From Gammaproteobacteria bacterium (GTDB lineage: Bacteria > Pseudomonadota > Gammaproteobacteria > Xanthomonadales > Marinicellaceae), in the NCBI GenBank assembly GCA_024280395.1, contig JAJRQG010000020.1:27956-91955 (forward strand): a DNA stretch of 64,000 bases, written 5' to 3'. A program made the translations under genes and the position numbers. The notes beneath the pieces were generated by a model, which was not told where the DNA came from, ran no database searches, and saw only the letters and a program-made list of their open reading frames with translations. Shown here in pieces: positions 56,461 to 64,000 of the stretch. Within the stretch, counting starts at the first letter, position 1. The number at the start of each line of letters is the position of its first letter.

Positions 56461-56513
56461 AATAATACCTATATTGCTAATGTCAACGTATATGCTGAAA
56501 CAAGAATTCATAT

Positions 56514-56568
56514 CGGGTAGTTGGCTTTAGTCAACACTTTTAAAAGGTTGACTAAAGCCAACTACCCG
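56514..56568. repeat. Long near-perfect inverted repeat (REP/MITE-like)
   Basis: Arms of 22 nt (56514-56535, beginning CGGGTAGTTGGCTTTAG, and 56547-56568) are perfect complements. The 11-nt centre contains CTTTTAAAAG, so the hairpin continues with only one unpaired A (56536). It lies next to the start of the hypothetical gene at 56059-56460 and is unrelated to the gene's codons. No transposase is present. It is likely a dispersed palindromic element. Confidence 0.75.
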
Positions 56569-56648
56569 TATGAGTTTATTTAATCACTCATCGTTTGAGT
56601 GTAATCTTTAATTTTTCCAAAAAATTATTTAATAAAATCTTTACGTTA

Positions 56649-58277
56649 TCAACCTAAAAACGGATATTTATAATCTGTCGGCGGAACAAAAGTTTCCTTA
56701 ACAGTTCTTGGTGACATCCAACGATACAAATTCAATGCAGAACCGGCTTTATCATTAGTTCCTGATGCACGTCCACCTCCAAAAGGTTGTTGCCCGACGA
56801 CTGCACCTGTTGGTTTGTCGTTGATGTAAAAGTTACCAGCTGCGAATCTTAACTTATCTGCCATGTGGTTTATTACATATCTATCTTGAGCTAAGATAGC
56901 ACCTGTTAGTGCATAAGGTGAACCCTTGTCACAGATATCCAACGTTTCATCCAGTTTAATATCGTCATACACAAAAATGGTTAAAACAGGGCCGAAGATT
57001 TCTTCAACCATGGTTTTAAAGTTTGGATTTGTGGTTAATATGACCGTAGGCTCGATAAAATAACCTACTGATTTGTCACAACCACCACCCATTATCACTT
57101 CGGCATCATCTGCATCTTTGGCGTACTGAATGAATGCTTCAATCTTATCGAATGAACGCTCGTCAATCACGGCATTGATGAAATTGCCAAAATCTCGTGT
57201 TGTGCCCATTTTAAAATCGGCTAAATCAGCAGCTAAATAATCTTTTACTGCATCCCATTGTGAGGCAGGAACATAAGCCCGACTTGCTGCTGAACATTTC
57301 TGCCCTTGGTATTCAAAAGCACCACGTGACATGGCTGTTGATACGGCTTTTGGATCAGCTGAGTTATGTGCAAAGATAAAATCTTTACCTCCTGTTTCCC
57401 CTACCATTCTAGGATAGGTACGATAACGATCAATGTTACCGCCAACTTCTTTGTAAATGTGCTGAAAAGTAGCCGTTGAACCTGTGAAATGTACACCTGA
57501 TAATTCAGGGCGTGGCAACAATACTCGACCGGCATCAGGCCCGTCGGCTGCAACCATATTAATTACTCCATCCGGTAAGCCCGCTTCTTTGAATACTTGC
57601 ATAATTATATGAGCCGATAACATTTGTGTGCCTGAAGGTTTCCACACCACGGTATTTCCACACATGGCCGGAGTAGCGGGCAAATTGCCGGCAATCGCCG
57701 TAAAATTAAACGGTGTAATCGCCAACACAAAACCTTCGAGTGGACGCCAATCCAATTGATTCCACACGCCTTCTGATGAAACCGGCTGTTGTGACATGAT
57801 CTGCTGATAAAAATAAGCATTAAAGCGCAAGAAATCAATAAATTCACACGCCGCATCGATTTCAGCTTGCATACAATTCTTGGATTGTCCTAACATGGTC
57901 GCTGCATTAATGGTATTGCGATAAGGCCCTGCCAACAAGTCGGCCGCTCTTAAAAATACAGCTGTACGAGACTGCCAAGGCATCTCTCGCCATTTTTCTT
58001 GAGCGGCTATTGCAGCATCAGCTGCTGCATTGAGTTCTTTGTCACCTGCAAGAAACGATACGCCTAATGTATGTGCGTGTTTGTGTGGCATAACGACATT
58101 TTCAGTTGTATCGGTGAATACATCCTTGCCATTAATCACACAAGGAATTTCATATTTAATCGCAGCCATTCTATCCCATTCGGCGGCTAATGAAATCGCT
58201 TCTGCAGAATTGGGTGCGTATTGCTTTATTGGCTCGTTTATCGGAGCTGGGACATTTGGAATATGTGAACTTATCAT
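56649..58277 (-). CDS. L-glutamate gamma-semialdehyde (1-pyrroline-5-carboxylate) dehydrogenase
   Basis: The 542-residue aldehyde dehydrogenase is of the ALDH4 type. The catalytic Glu is in MVGETGGKD and the catalytic Cys in EYQGQKCSAASR. FTGSTATF and EIFGPVLTIFVYD match the NAD-binding and active-site regions, and an early PHKHAHTLG plus FNFTAIAGNLP are typical of stand-alone P5C dehydrogenases. It oxidises glutamate semialdehyde to glutamate in proline breakdown. No fused proline dehydrogenase domain is present and no PRODH gene is in the window. Confidence 0.92.
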   Translation of the reverse strand: MISSHIPNVPAPINEPIKQYAPNSAEAISLAAEWDRMAAIKYEIPCVINGKDVFTDTTENVVMPHKHAHTLGVSFLAGDKELNAAADAAIAAQEKWREMPWQSRTAVFLRAADLLAGPYRNTINAATMLGQSKNCMQAEIDAACEFIDFLRFNAYFYQQIMSQQPVSSEGVWNQLDWRPLEGFVLAITPFNFTAIAGNLPATPAMCGNTVVWKPSGTQMLSAHIIMQVFKEAGLPDGVINMVAADGPDAGRVLLPRPELSGVHFTGSTATFQHIYKEVGGNIDRYRTYPRMVGETGGKDFIFAHNSADPKAVSTAMSRGAFEYQGQKCSAASRAYVPASQWDAVKDYLAADLADFKMGTTRDFGNFINAVIDERSFDKIEAFIQYAKDADDAEVIMGGGCDKSVGYFIEPTVILTTNPNFKTMVEEIFGPVLTIFVYDDIKLDETLDICDKGSPYALTGAILAQDRYVINHMADKLRFAAGNFYINDKPTGAVVGQQPFGGGRASGTNDKAGSALNLYRWMSPRTVKETFVPPTDYKYPFLG

Positions 58278-58303
58278 TGTCGATTACCTTTTGAATTTCT
58301 ATA

Positions 58304-58374
58304 TGTCATTCTTGTGAAAACAGGAAGCCAGTAAGTTACAGAACTGTGGATCTCCGCCTTTGTGAGGATGACAA
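58304..58374. repeat. Degenerate dispersed repeat (GTCATTC...GGATGAC type)
   Basis: The sequence from GTCATTCTTGTGAAAACAGG to GTGAGGATGAC reads like a decayed copy of the widespread repeat that begins GTCATTCCCGCGAAAGCGGG and ends GCGGGGATGAC. It lies in the 223-bp gap between the P5C dehydrogenase and Sel1 genes, where I see no gene. Confidence 0.5.
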
Positions 58375-58500
58375 GATTATTTTTTACATTGTAAGACTTG
58401 CTATTTTAGTTTATCTGGCAACTTATCTGCAAGCAGAATATTTTAGATATGCTTTTAATTTTTTTCTCATGGTTTTCATCTGGTCCAGCTTTTAATTTAA

Positions 58501-60855
58501 TTATCTTTTGTACCGATAACCAGAAACTTTTTCAATTCTATCGTTCATTTTTCTTTTAAACACCTCTAAATGATTTGGTTGCCACCCTGGTAATGACTTT
58601 GGTTTCCAGTCATCAAGAGCATAAGTACGAGAATTATTTTGTTGGTTTACAACACCACTTAAGAATGAGCTCCAAGACCAGAATTTTTTCTTGGGTTTGG
58701 GGTAAGAGAAGGTAGGTAGTGATGTAATGTAGGCTTGTTTAGCCTTGTCCTGTCTATTTTGTTCGACCGCAATTTTTGTTGATTTTTTAGTTCTCGCTCT
58801 TTCAGCTCGTTTAACTCTTAACTGTGATTTCCTCAGTTGTTCTTTTTCAATACGTAATTCACTTTGAGCAGTTTGTTTATAGGCTTTTGCTATTTCATCT
58901 CCTGCGGCTTCAGCTCTGGCATATAAGGCAATAGTTTTATTCTGGTCTTGAATGACGCCTTCCCCACTGGAGTATAACAGCGCAAGGGCCATTAAAGCGT
59001 CAACATGCTCAACTTGAGTTGCTTTACTGTACCATGAGGCGGCTTGTTGAGGATCGTTATAACTGTACTGATATAAAAAGCCAAGGTTATATTGTGCTTC
59101 AGCTTCTATTTCTTGAAGACTAATATCCTGAGTTGCTGTTGCGGCTTTTTTAAGATAGTTCATCGATTGTTGTTTAGATTTAGCCACACCACGACCAAAA
59201 TTATATAATTTTCCCATGATATTTTGAGCATATTTATTTCCGATATCTGCATAGGGTTTGGCAAGTGTAAATGTCAATTTATAATTCCCATTGACATAGG
59301 CGTTTATGGCTCGAGTAACCACTGCTCTGGATTTCATGGTTTTACTGGCCAATTTTTTGTACAAATCATCTGACCGATTATCATTGTTATGAGCATAAAT
59401 TTCAGCTAACTCAAGCATGGCATCAGGATGATTTTGTGCAGCTGATTTTATTAGCCATGATCTTGCTTGTGATTCAGATTTATTAACTCCATCACCATAT
59501 TTATAAGCTTGAGCCAACGCATATTGTGCTTTAGAATCTCCATTCTTGGCTAGTTTTTGTGCCATTTGGAATGATTCTTTTTTGAAGGCTAGTTGCTCTT
59601 CTTTACTCATAGACATGACACATTCTTGTCCACCCATTCTGGCACACTGCTTGAACCAATAGTGTGCTTTTACTAAAGATTTTTCCACACCACGTCCCGT
59701 CTTGTAATTGTAGCCAACGGTATAAATGGCATAATGAAAGCCATTTTTCGCTGATTTCAAAAACCAGTGCATTGATTTTTCTAAATCAACAGGAATAAAT
59801 TTTTCCTTTTTAAAAGCGCTAGAATTTCCTTCATATATTAACCCCATCATTGCTTGTGCCTCAGGATAGCCAAGTTCTGCAGCTTTTTTATACTTTTTAA
59901 ATGCGGCATCTAAATTTCCCCAAGTTTCGTTTATTTCACCTAGAGCATAGATTGATTTTAGATCACCCAAATTGGCTGCCTCTTGATAATACTCAAAGGC
60001 TTTTGATTTTGATTTTGGATAAAATAATCCTTTCAAATGAAGTGTGGCGGTAAATTGATATGCATTACTATAATTTTGTGCCAAGGCTTTGTTCAGCCAG
60101 AAAAGGGCTTTATCTTTACTCAATTCTGTACCCACACCATAACTGTATTGTATGCTTAAGTTGGTTTGTGCAACGGCATCACCTGCTTGAGCTGCTTTTG
60201 ACCATATTTCAAAGGATTTCGAGTAATCACCAGAATTATAGGCCAAATACCCTTTATGTACAATTTCAATGATTTCAGCTTGAGTTAGTGTTTTATTTTC
60301 TTTACTAGAACCCTTACTTTTGTATAAACTAAAACCTTTGGGGATGGTTGTAGGTTGAAGTTCCTTTAGCTTCTTTGTGGCATCTTCAATACCAAGTGCG
60401 GCTGCTTTTTCAAACCACTTTATTGCATTAGCAGTAGATTTTTCAACACCAGAACCATTTAAATACTGCCGAGCTAAATTATATTGGGCATCTGCATAGC
60501 CTTGTTCTGCCGCCATTTGATAGTATCTTGTGGCTTGTTTATTTGAGGAATCAACGCCATAACCCATGACAAATAAAAAACCAACCATGTTTTGAGATTT
60601 TGGATCTCCACTGTCTGCCAATGGTTTTAATATCTCAAAAGCTTTTGCATCTTGACCAGAATTAAAGGCTGCAATACCTTCTTCGTAATTATTAGCGTAA
60701 ATTTGTATTGGAAGGATCAAGTATAAAGCCATCAACCACCTAAATTTAAATGAGCAGATTGGTTGCATAATGACACCAATTACAGGGATAACTACATGCC
60801 CCGTATGTATTGGTTTGGTTTGCAAACCGTGGTTGTTTTTTATTTTTTTACCCAT
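58501..60855 (-). CDS. Exported Sel1-like repeat protein
   Basis: The protein has 784 residues if started at ATG 60855; a start at 60768 (MQPICSFKFRWLMALY) would give a normal signal peptide (YLILPIQIYA) and is a good alternative. Many Sel1-type TPR repeats follow (ADAQYNLARQYLNGSGVEKS, DAVAQTNLSIQYSYGVG, SKAQYALAQAYKYGDGVNKS). The C terminus is basic and coiled, then Pro/Lys rich. Sel1 proteins scaffold protein interactions; relatives include regulators of surface and flagellar assembly. It starts 5 nt after the cystathionine beta-synthase stop, so it may be co-transcribed. Confidence 0.82.
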   Translation of the reverse strand: MGKKIKNNHGLQTKPIHTGHVVIPVIGVIMQPICSFKFRWLMALYLILPIQIYANNYEEGIAAFNSGQDAKAFEILKPLADSGDPKSQNMVGFLFVMGYGVDSSNKQATRYYQMAAEQGYADAQYNLARQYLNGSGVEKSTANAIKWFEKAAALGIEDATKKLKELQPTTIPKGFSLYKSKGSSKENKTLTQAEIIEIVHKGYLAYNSGDYSKSFEIWSKAAQAGDAVAQTNLSIQYSYGVGTELSKDKALFWLNKALAQNYSNAYQFTATLHLKGLFYPKSKSKAFEYYQEAANLGDLKSIYALGEINETWGNLDAAFKKYKKAAELGYPEAQAMMGLIYEGNSSAFKKEKFIPVDLEKSMHWFLKSAKNGFHYAIYTVGYNYKTGRGVEKSLVKAHYWFKQCARMGGQECVMSMSKEEQLAFKKESFQMAQKLAKNGDSKAQYALAQAYKYGDGVNKSESQARSWLIKSAAQNHPDAMLELAEIYAHNNDNRSDDLYKKLASKTMKSRAVVTRAINAYVNGNYKLTFTLAKPYADIGNKYAQNIMGKLYNFGRGVAKSKQQSMNYLKKAATATQDISLQEIEAEAQYNLGFLYQYSYNDPQQAASWYSKATQVEHVDALMALALLYSSGEGVIQDQNKTIALYARAEAAGDEIAKAYKQTAQSELRIEKEQLRKSQLRVKRAERARTKKSTKIAVEQNRQDKAKQAYITSLPTFSYPKPKKKFWSWSSFLSGVVNQQNNSRTYALDDWKPKSLPGWQPNHLEVFKRKMNDRIEKVSGYRYKR

Positions 60856-60860
60856 CTGAG

Positions 60861-62240
60861 CTATTGATTTTTATCTCTTCTTCTTAAGTAGTTTAGTAAA
60901 TCTATTCTGGTTATTAGCCCTAAAAATCTACCGTCATCGTCTTTAACGATGGCTATTCTGCCCTGATCGAATATAGGCAATAATTTTGCCAACGGGCTAG
61001 TGACAGGCATGAATTCAAGATTTGCGGTCATCGCTTTGCTCACAGGATCTTCAAATTTATCATTGTTATCATAAACATACATCATTACATCGGATTCATC
61101 GATGATACCCACAATTTCATCACCATCCATAATTGGCAACTGTGAAACATCGTATAATTTCATGCGTTGATATACAGTAGACAGTGTTTCTTGAGGACGC
61201 ATAACAATTAAATCATTGCTTTGGTAAGGACGTGAAATCAAATCACGTAAATCTCCATGTTGTTCTACATCGATAAATCCATTGTCCATCATCCAATAAT
61301 CGTTATACATCTTGGAAAGATATTTATTGCCAGTATCAGCAACAAGTGCAACCACACGTTTTTTCTCTGTTTGTTCTTGGCAATATTTGAGAGCGGCTGT
61401 AATCACTGTTCCTGTTGATGAACCACCCAATACGCCTTCTTTGGCCAACAATTCACGCCCGGCTTCGAAGCTTTCCTTGTCTGAAACTGCATAAGCTTTT
61501 GTGACCAATGAAAAATCTGAAATACTGGGCAAGAAATCTTCGCCAATGCCTTCGACTTTCCAAGAACCACTATCAGTGGATAAATTGCCTTCATTGATGT
61601 ATTCCGTCAAGATACTGCCTACTGGATCTGCCAATATCATTTGCATATTGGGGGCTTTTTCTTTAAAAAACTCAGTCAAGCCTGTCATGGTTCCGCTTGA
61701 ACCCACACCAAATACAATAGCATCCATGTTATTGTCCATTTGTTGCAAGATTTCTGGACCAGTCGTGTTCTTATGGGCTGCGGGGTTATCAGGATTGCCA
61801 AATTGATTTATAAAATAAGCACCTGGTGTTTCTTCAGAGATGGTTTTGGCTAAATCTTGATAATATTGCGGATGACCTTTGGCAACATCTGAGCGGGTTA
61901 GGACAATTTCTGCACCCATGGCTTTGAGATTAAATATCTTTTCTTTGCTCATTTTATCAGGAATAACCAAAATCAATTTGTAGCCTTTTTGAGCTGCTAC
62001 CAGAGCAAGACCAATACCTGTGTTACCAGCCGTTCCTTCAACCAATGTTGCACCTGGTTTTAAATCACCTCGGTCTTCAGCGGCTTGAATCATGGACAAT
62101 CCAATTCTGTCCTTTATTGAGCCACCTGGATTTTGATTTTCAAGTTTGAGATATAAATCACAAACACCTGTGTCTAGGTGGTTAACTTTGAGCATTGGCG
62201 TATTACCAATCAATTCGAGTACCGAATTAACTATTTTCAT
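60861..62240 (-). CDS. Cystathionine beta-synthase (PLP enzyme with CBS domains)
   Basis: The 459-residue protein has the PLP-binding Lys in PGGSIKDRIGLSM and EGTAGNTGIGLALVAA for substrate carboxylate binding (TAGNT). VFGVGSSGTMTG and GGSSTGTV bind the phosphate. Two C-terminal CBS domains (about 335-455) contain LIVMRPQETLSTVYQRM and RIAIVKDDDGRFLGLITR. This layout is that of bacterial cystathionine beta-synthase, which condenses serine and homocysteine; O-acetylserine-type cysteine synthases lack the CBS pair. The partner gamma-lyase gene is not seen. Confidence 0.9.
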   Translation of the reverse strand: MKIVNSVLELIGNTPMLKVNHLDTGVCDLYLKLENQNPGGSIKDRIGLSMIQAAEDRGDLKPGATLVEGTAGNTGIGLALVAAQKGYKLILVIPDKMSKEKIFNLKAMGAEIVLTRSDVAKGHPQYYQDLAKTISEETPGAYFINQFGNPDNPAAHKNTTGPEILQQMDNNMDAIVFGVGSSGTMTGLTEFFKEKAPNMQMILADPVGSILTEYINEGNLSTDSGSWKVEGIGEDFLPSISDFSLVTKAYAVSDKESFEAGRELLAKEGVLGGSSTGTVITAALKYCQEQTEKKRVVALVADTGNKYLSKMYNDYWMMDNGFIDVEQHGDLRDLISRPYQSNDLIVMRPQETLSTVYQRMKLYDVSQLPIMDGDEIVGIIDESDVMMYVYDNNDKFEDPVSKAMTANLEFMPVTSPLAKLLPIFDQGRIAIVKDDDGRFLGLITRIDLLNYLRRRDKNQ

Positions 62241-62260
62241 ATTGTCCCCTTAAATGAGTA

Positions 62261-63232
62261 TTACTGTAGAATGATTATTTCTACACGTCTATTTTTGGCT
62301 TTCCCTGCATTTGTAGTGTTTTCGGCAATTGGGAATTCTTCGCCCATACCTAATGCTTCAATTTGATTAGATTTTATTCCATTTTTGATTAACAAAGATT
62401 TGACCGCATCTGCTCGTCTTTGAGATAATTTTACATTCAATTGATTTGAACCACTACTATCGGTGTGCCCTTCTATCCTTACATTATTACTTGGATAAGT
62501 ATTAATAAAATCAATAACTTTAGAGAAATTATCAACCGCTTCTTGTTTAATGGTCGATTTGCCAGAATCAAAAACGAAATCCCCAAGTGTCATCATCAAA
62601 CCTTTGTCGGTTTGTTCGGTTGCTATGGAATTGAGTTTTCTTCGCAAAGACTCTGCTTCTTCAATGGCCAACTCTGCTTCTTGTTTAGCTAAACTGGCTT
62701 CTTCAGCTTGAGCTTGTGCATATCTTTTTGCTGCCTCTGACTCTTGTTTAGATAAGTTGGCTTGTTCTATACTATTTTGTGCAATCAACTCAGCTTGAGT
62801 AGCGCGTGCATCCGCCCTTTTTGCTTCTTCTTTTTGTGCTATTAACATCATTCTTGCGACTTCAGCATCATGTCTCGCAATTTCAGCTTCTGTTTTGGAT
62901 ATGCTTATTTCAAGTTTATGGGCGCGTTCATTTTCCAATACTATTTCATTGTTCATCCAGGCACATTCAGCTGCCAAACGAGCATAAGCAATTTTATTTC
63001 TAGCGACATAGATGGCTTGCTCTACATTTTTACGCTTAACTTGGCCGTTCATCAGTGCTTCGATTCGTTTCTTGGCTGAAATTTTTTCAGCCTTAGCGTA
63101 AGGTTTATATTTTTCATCGTTGATGAGGTTGTTATAATCTTTTTCAAGACTGGCATAGGCCAAAGGTTTAGATTTTCTAGCATCACTTAGGCCATAAGAG
63201 AGTAACAATATAATAGTTAATAATACTTTCAT
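62261..63232 (-). CDS. OmpA-family lipid/peptidoglycan-linked protein with DUF4398-like region
   Basis: The 323-residue protein has a signal peptide (about 1-18). A helical region (about 20-190) with many Ala/Glu/Gln resembles DUF4398 and coiled coils. The C-terminal OmpA domain (about 210-320) contains FDSGKSTIKQEA, RIEGHTDSSGSNQLN, LSQRRADAVK and NRRVEI, including the Asp and Arg that bind diaminopimelate. It ties the outer envelope to the peptidoglycan. It is co-transcribed with the small gene just upstream (stop and start touch at 63232). Confidence 0.9.
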   Translation of the reverse strand: MKVLLTIILLLSYGLSDARKSKPLAYASLEKDYNNLINDEKYKPYAKAEKISAKKRIEALMNGQVKRKNVEQAIYVARNKIAYARLAAECAWMNNEIVLENERAHKLEISISKTEAEIARHDAEVARMMLIAQKEEAKRADARATQAELIAQNSIEQANLSKQESEAAKRYAQAQAEEASLAKQEAELAIEEAESLRRKLNSIATEQTDKGLMMTLGDFVFDSGKSTIKQEAVDNFSKVIDFINTYPSNNVRIEGHTDSSGSNQLNVKLSQRRADAVKSLLIKNGIKSNQIEALGMGEEFPIAENTTNAGKAKNRRVEIIILQ

Positions 63233-63603
63233 TATAATTGTCCTTTTAATTCATCTAAAACCTTTTTAGATTCTAAGTTCTTTTGTTGTATTTTCTTTAG
63301 CTTATCGTACAAAAGGTTAGCTTCATAGCGCTTTTTAACAATAGTAAAATCTACTTTAATTTCTTCTATTAATTTCACAAACTGCTTCTTTTTCCTTGAA
63401 TCTTTGGCTGTCCTTGCTGCAATGACTTTTTTCTCAATCGCTTCCATTTCTATAGGTGCTGCATTTACATAGCCCAATTTGTATGCTTGATTGATTTTAT
63501 CTTGCATCAATTGTATTTCATCAACTTTTGGTGTCCTCGCTTGGGCATTCAAAACAACAAAAAAAATGATGTAAACAATGGTAATAGTTTTAAGTTTTGG
63601 CAT
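63232..63603 (-). CDS. Small exported DUF4398-like helical protein
   Basis: The 123-residue protein has a signal peptide (about 1-21, VVLNAQA) and then an all-helical basic region (INQAYKLGYVNAAPIEM, VKLIEEIKVDFTIVKKRYE) ending in LDELKGQL. It resembles the N-terminal helical part of the OmpA protein beside it. It overlaps that gene by 1 nt. The inferred role is a periplasmic companion of the OmpA protein. Confidence 0.7.
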   Translation of the reverse strand: MPKLKTITIVYIIFFVVLNAQARTPKVDEIQLMQDKINQAYKLGYVNAAPIEMEAIEKKVIAARTAKDSRKKKQFVKLIEEIKVDFTIVKKRYEANLLYDKLKKIQQKNLESKKVLDELKGQL

Positions 63604-63704
63604 ATAGGGTTAATTCATTAACAAATCTTGTCTATTTTCTTGTTTATTCGACTATAATTCAAGCATATAATTCAAATGCTGGGCATTTCAACTAAAATAA
63701 AAGC

Positions 63705-64000
63705 ATGAATCGTCACTTTATAATTTTAATTTTTTCTTGTTTTGTTTGCCATACTTTGTTTGCTAAGTCATTGAAGGTCTACAAACATGTTGATAACAAA
63801 GGTGTAACGCACTATTCTTCAAAGAAACCAAAGGGTGTGAATTTTAAAATATTAAATATTCGTTGCCCCGAGTGTGTCTGGAAGAATACAGTCAACTGGC
63901 ATACTACTCCATTGATTCTTGATAAATACGAACTAGATATTCAAAAATATGCAAGGCGATTCAACCTTAAACCATCATTGATTAAAGCCATTATTCATGC
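63705..64000 (+). CDS. Lytic transglycosylase with N-terminal DUF4124, 3' end outside window
   Basis: The frame opens at ATG 63705 and runs to the window edge (98 codons). After a signal peptide (SCFVCHTLFA) comes VYKHVDNKGVTHYSSKKP, the DUF4124 pattern. A CPECVW segment follows, then LDKYELDIQKYARRFNLKPS and LIKAIIHA, the start of an SLT lysozyme-like domain (the catalytic Glu should be just beyond the edge). It would cleave peptidoglycan glycan strands. Too short in the window to be placed in a subfamily. Confidence 0.8.
   Translation, partial: MNRHFIILIFSCFVCHTLFAKSLKVYKHVDNKGVTHYSSKKPKGVNFKILNIRCPECVWKNTVNWHTTPLILDKYELDIQKYARRFNLKPSLIKAIIH

Overview
The window is AT-rich, densely packed bacterial DNA. 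It most likely comes from a marine gammaproteobacterium close to Marinicella or a neighbouring lineage. That placement is inferred from the ubiE-ubiJ-ubiB order, a Gram-negative envelope (OmpA, RND efflux, beta-barrels), and secreted proteins ending in a Marinicella/Xanthomonadales-like FANGFE tail or an IPTL-CTERM-like anchor. No marker gene such as 16S rRNA is present, so the genus is not proven. I see no tRNA, rRNA, CRISPR array, transposase or phage gene.

Layout. 1-5831 (+): end of a secreted S8 peptidase, an N-formylglutamate amidohydrolase-like gene and an ABC-F ATPase. 5875-22141 (-): a compact run of nine genes that reads as one electron-transfer operon. In transcription order these are a flavoprotein/cyclic-nucleotide/ferredoxin fusion, a cytochrome b-like membrane protein, an inner-membrane decaheme cytochrome with a cytoplasmic FHA-like domain, a tandem GlcG/HbpS heme-binding-type protein, a porin-like outer-membrane barrel, a decaheme cytochrome fused to an LVIVD beta-propeller, a pentaheme cytochrome, a PP2C phosphatase and a double-FHA membrane protein. 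Together they outline a path from a cytoplasmic reductant across both membranes, with built-in cyclic-nucleotide and phosphopeptide control. The arrangement does not match Mtr, Omc or Ext conduits as I know them.

22356-28392: a signalling island with two nearly identical Roadblock/LC7 proteins, a third Roadblock-like protein, a Roadblock gene split by a -1 frame change at a GGGTTTA heptamer, a CvnD-like (COG2229) GTPase, a PAS protein and two PhnD-like binding proteins without signal peptides. A paralogous, partly degenerate GTPase lies at 37402-38391.

28413-33282 (-): ubiquinone genes ubiE, ubiJ and ubiB behind a beta-hydroxyacid dehydrogenase, then a YitT-family membrane protein. 33441-40207 (-): a membrane-anchored HTH regulator, a large VIT/vWA/DUF2135 protein, the second GTPase and gamma-glutamyltransferase. 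40308-44467 (+): a YaiI/DUF188 protein, a secreted beta-helix protein, HMG-CoA lyase and a BON-like protein. 44754-50095 (-): a hemolysin III - TetR - adaptor - RND pump operon behind a strong promoter overlapped by a TetR-type palindrome. 50458-53207 (+): cold-shock protein, membrane diguanylate cyclase and TruD. 53278-63603 (-): secreted and outer-membrane proteins, small VOC and ABM proteins, P5C dehydrogenase, a Sel1-repeat protein, cystathionine beta-synthase and an OmpA/DUF4398 pair. The right edge holds the start of a lytic transglycosylase. Three REP-like or degenerate palindromic repeats lie between 55.9 and 58.4 kb.
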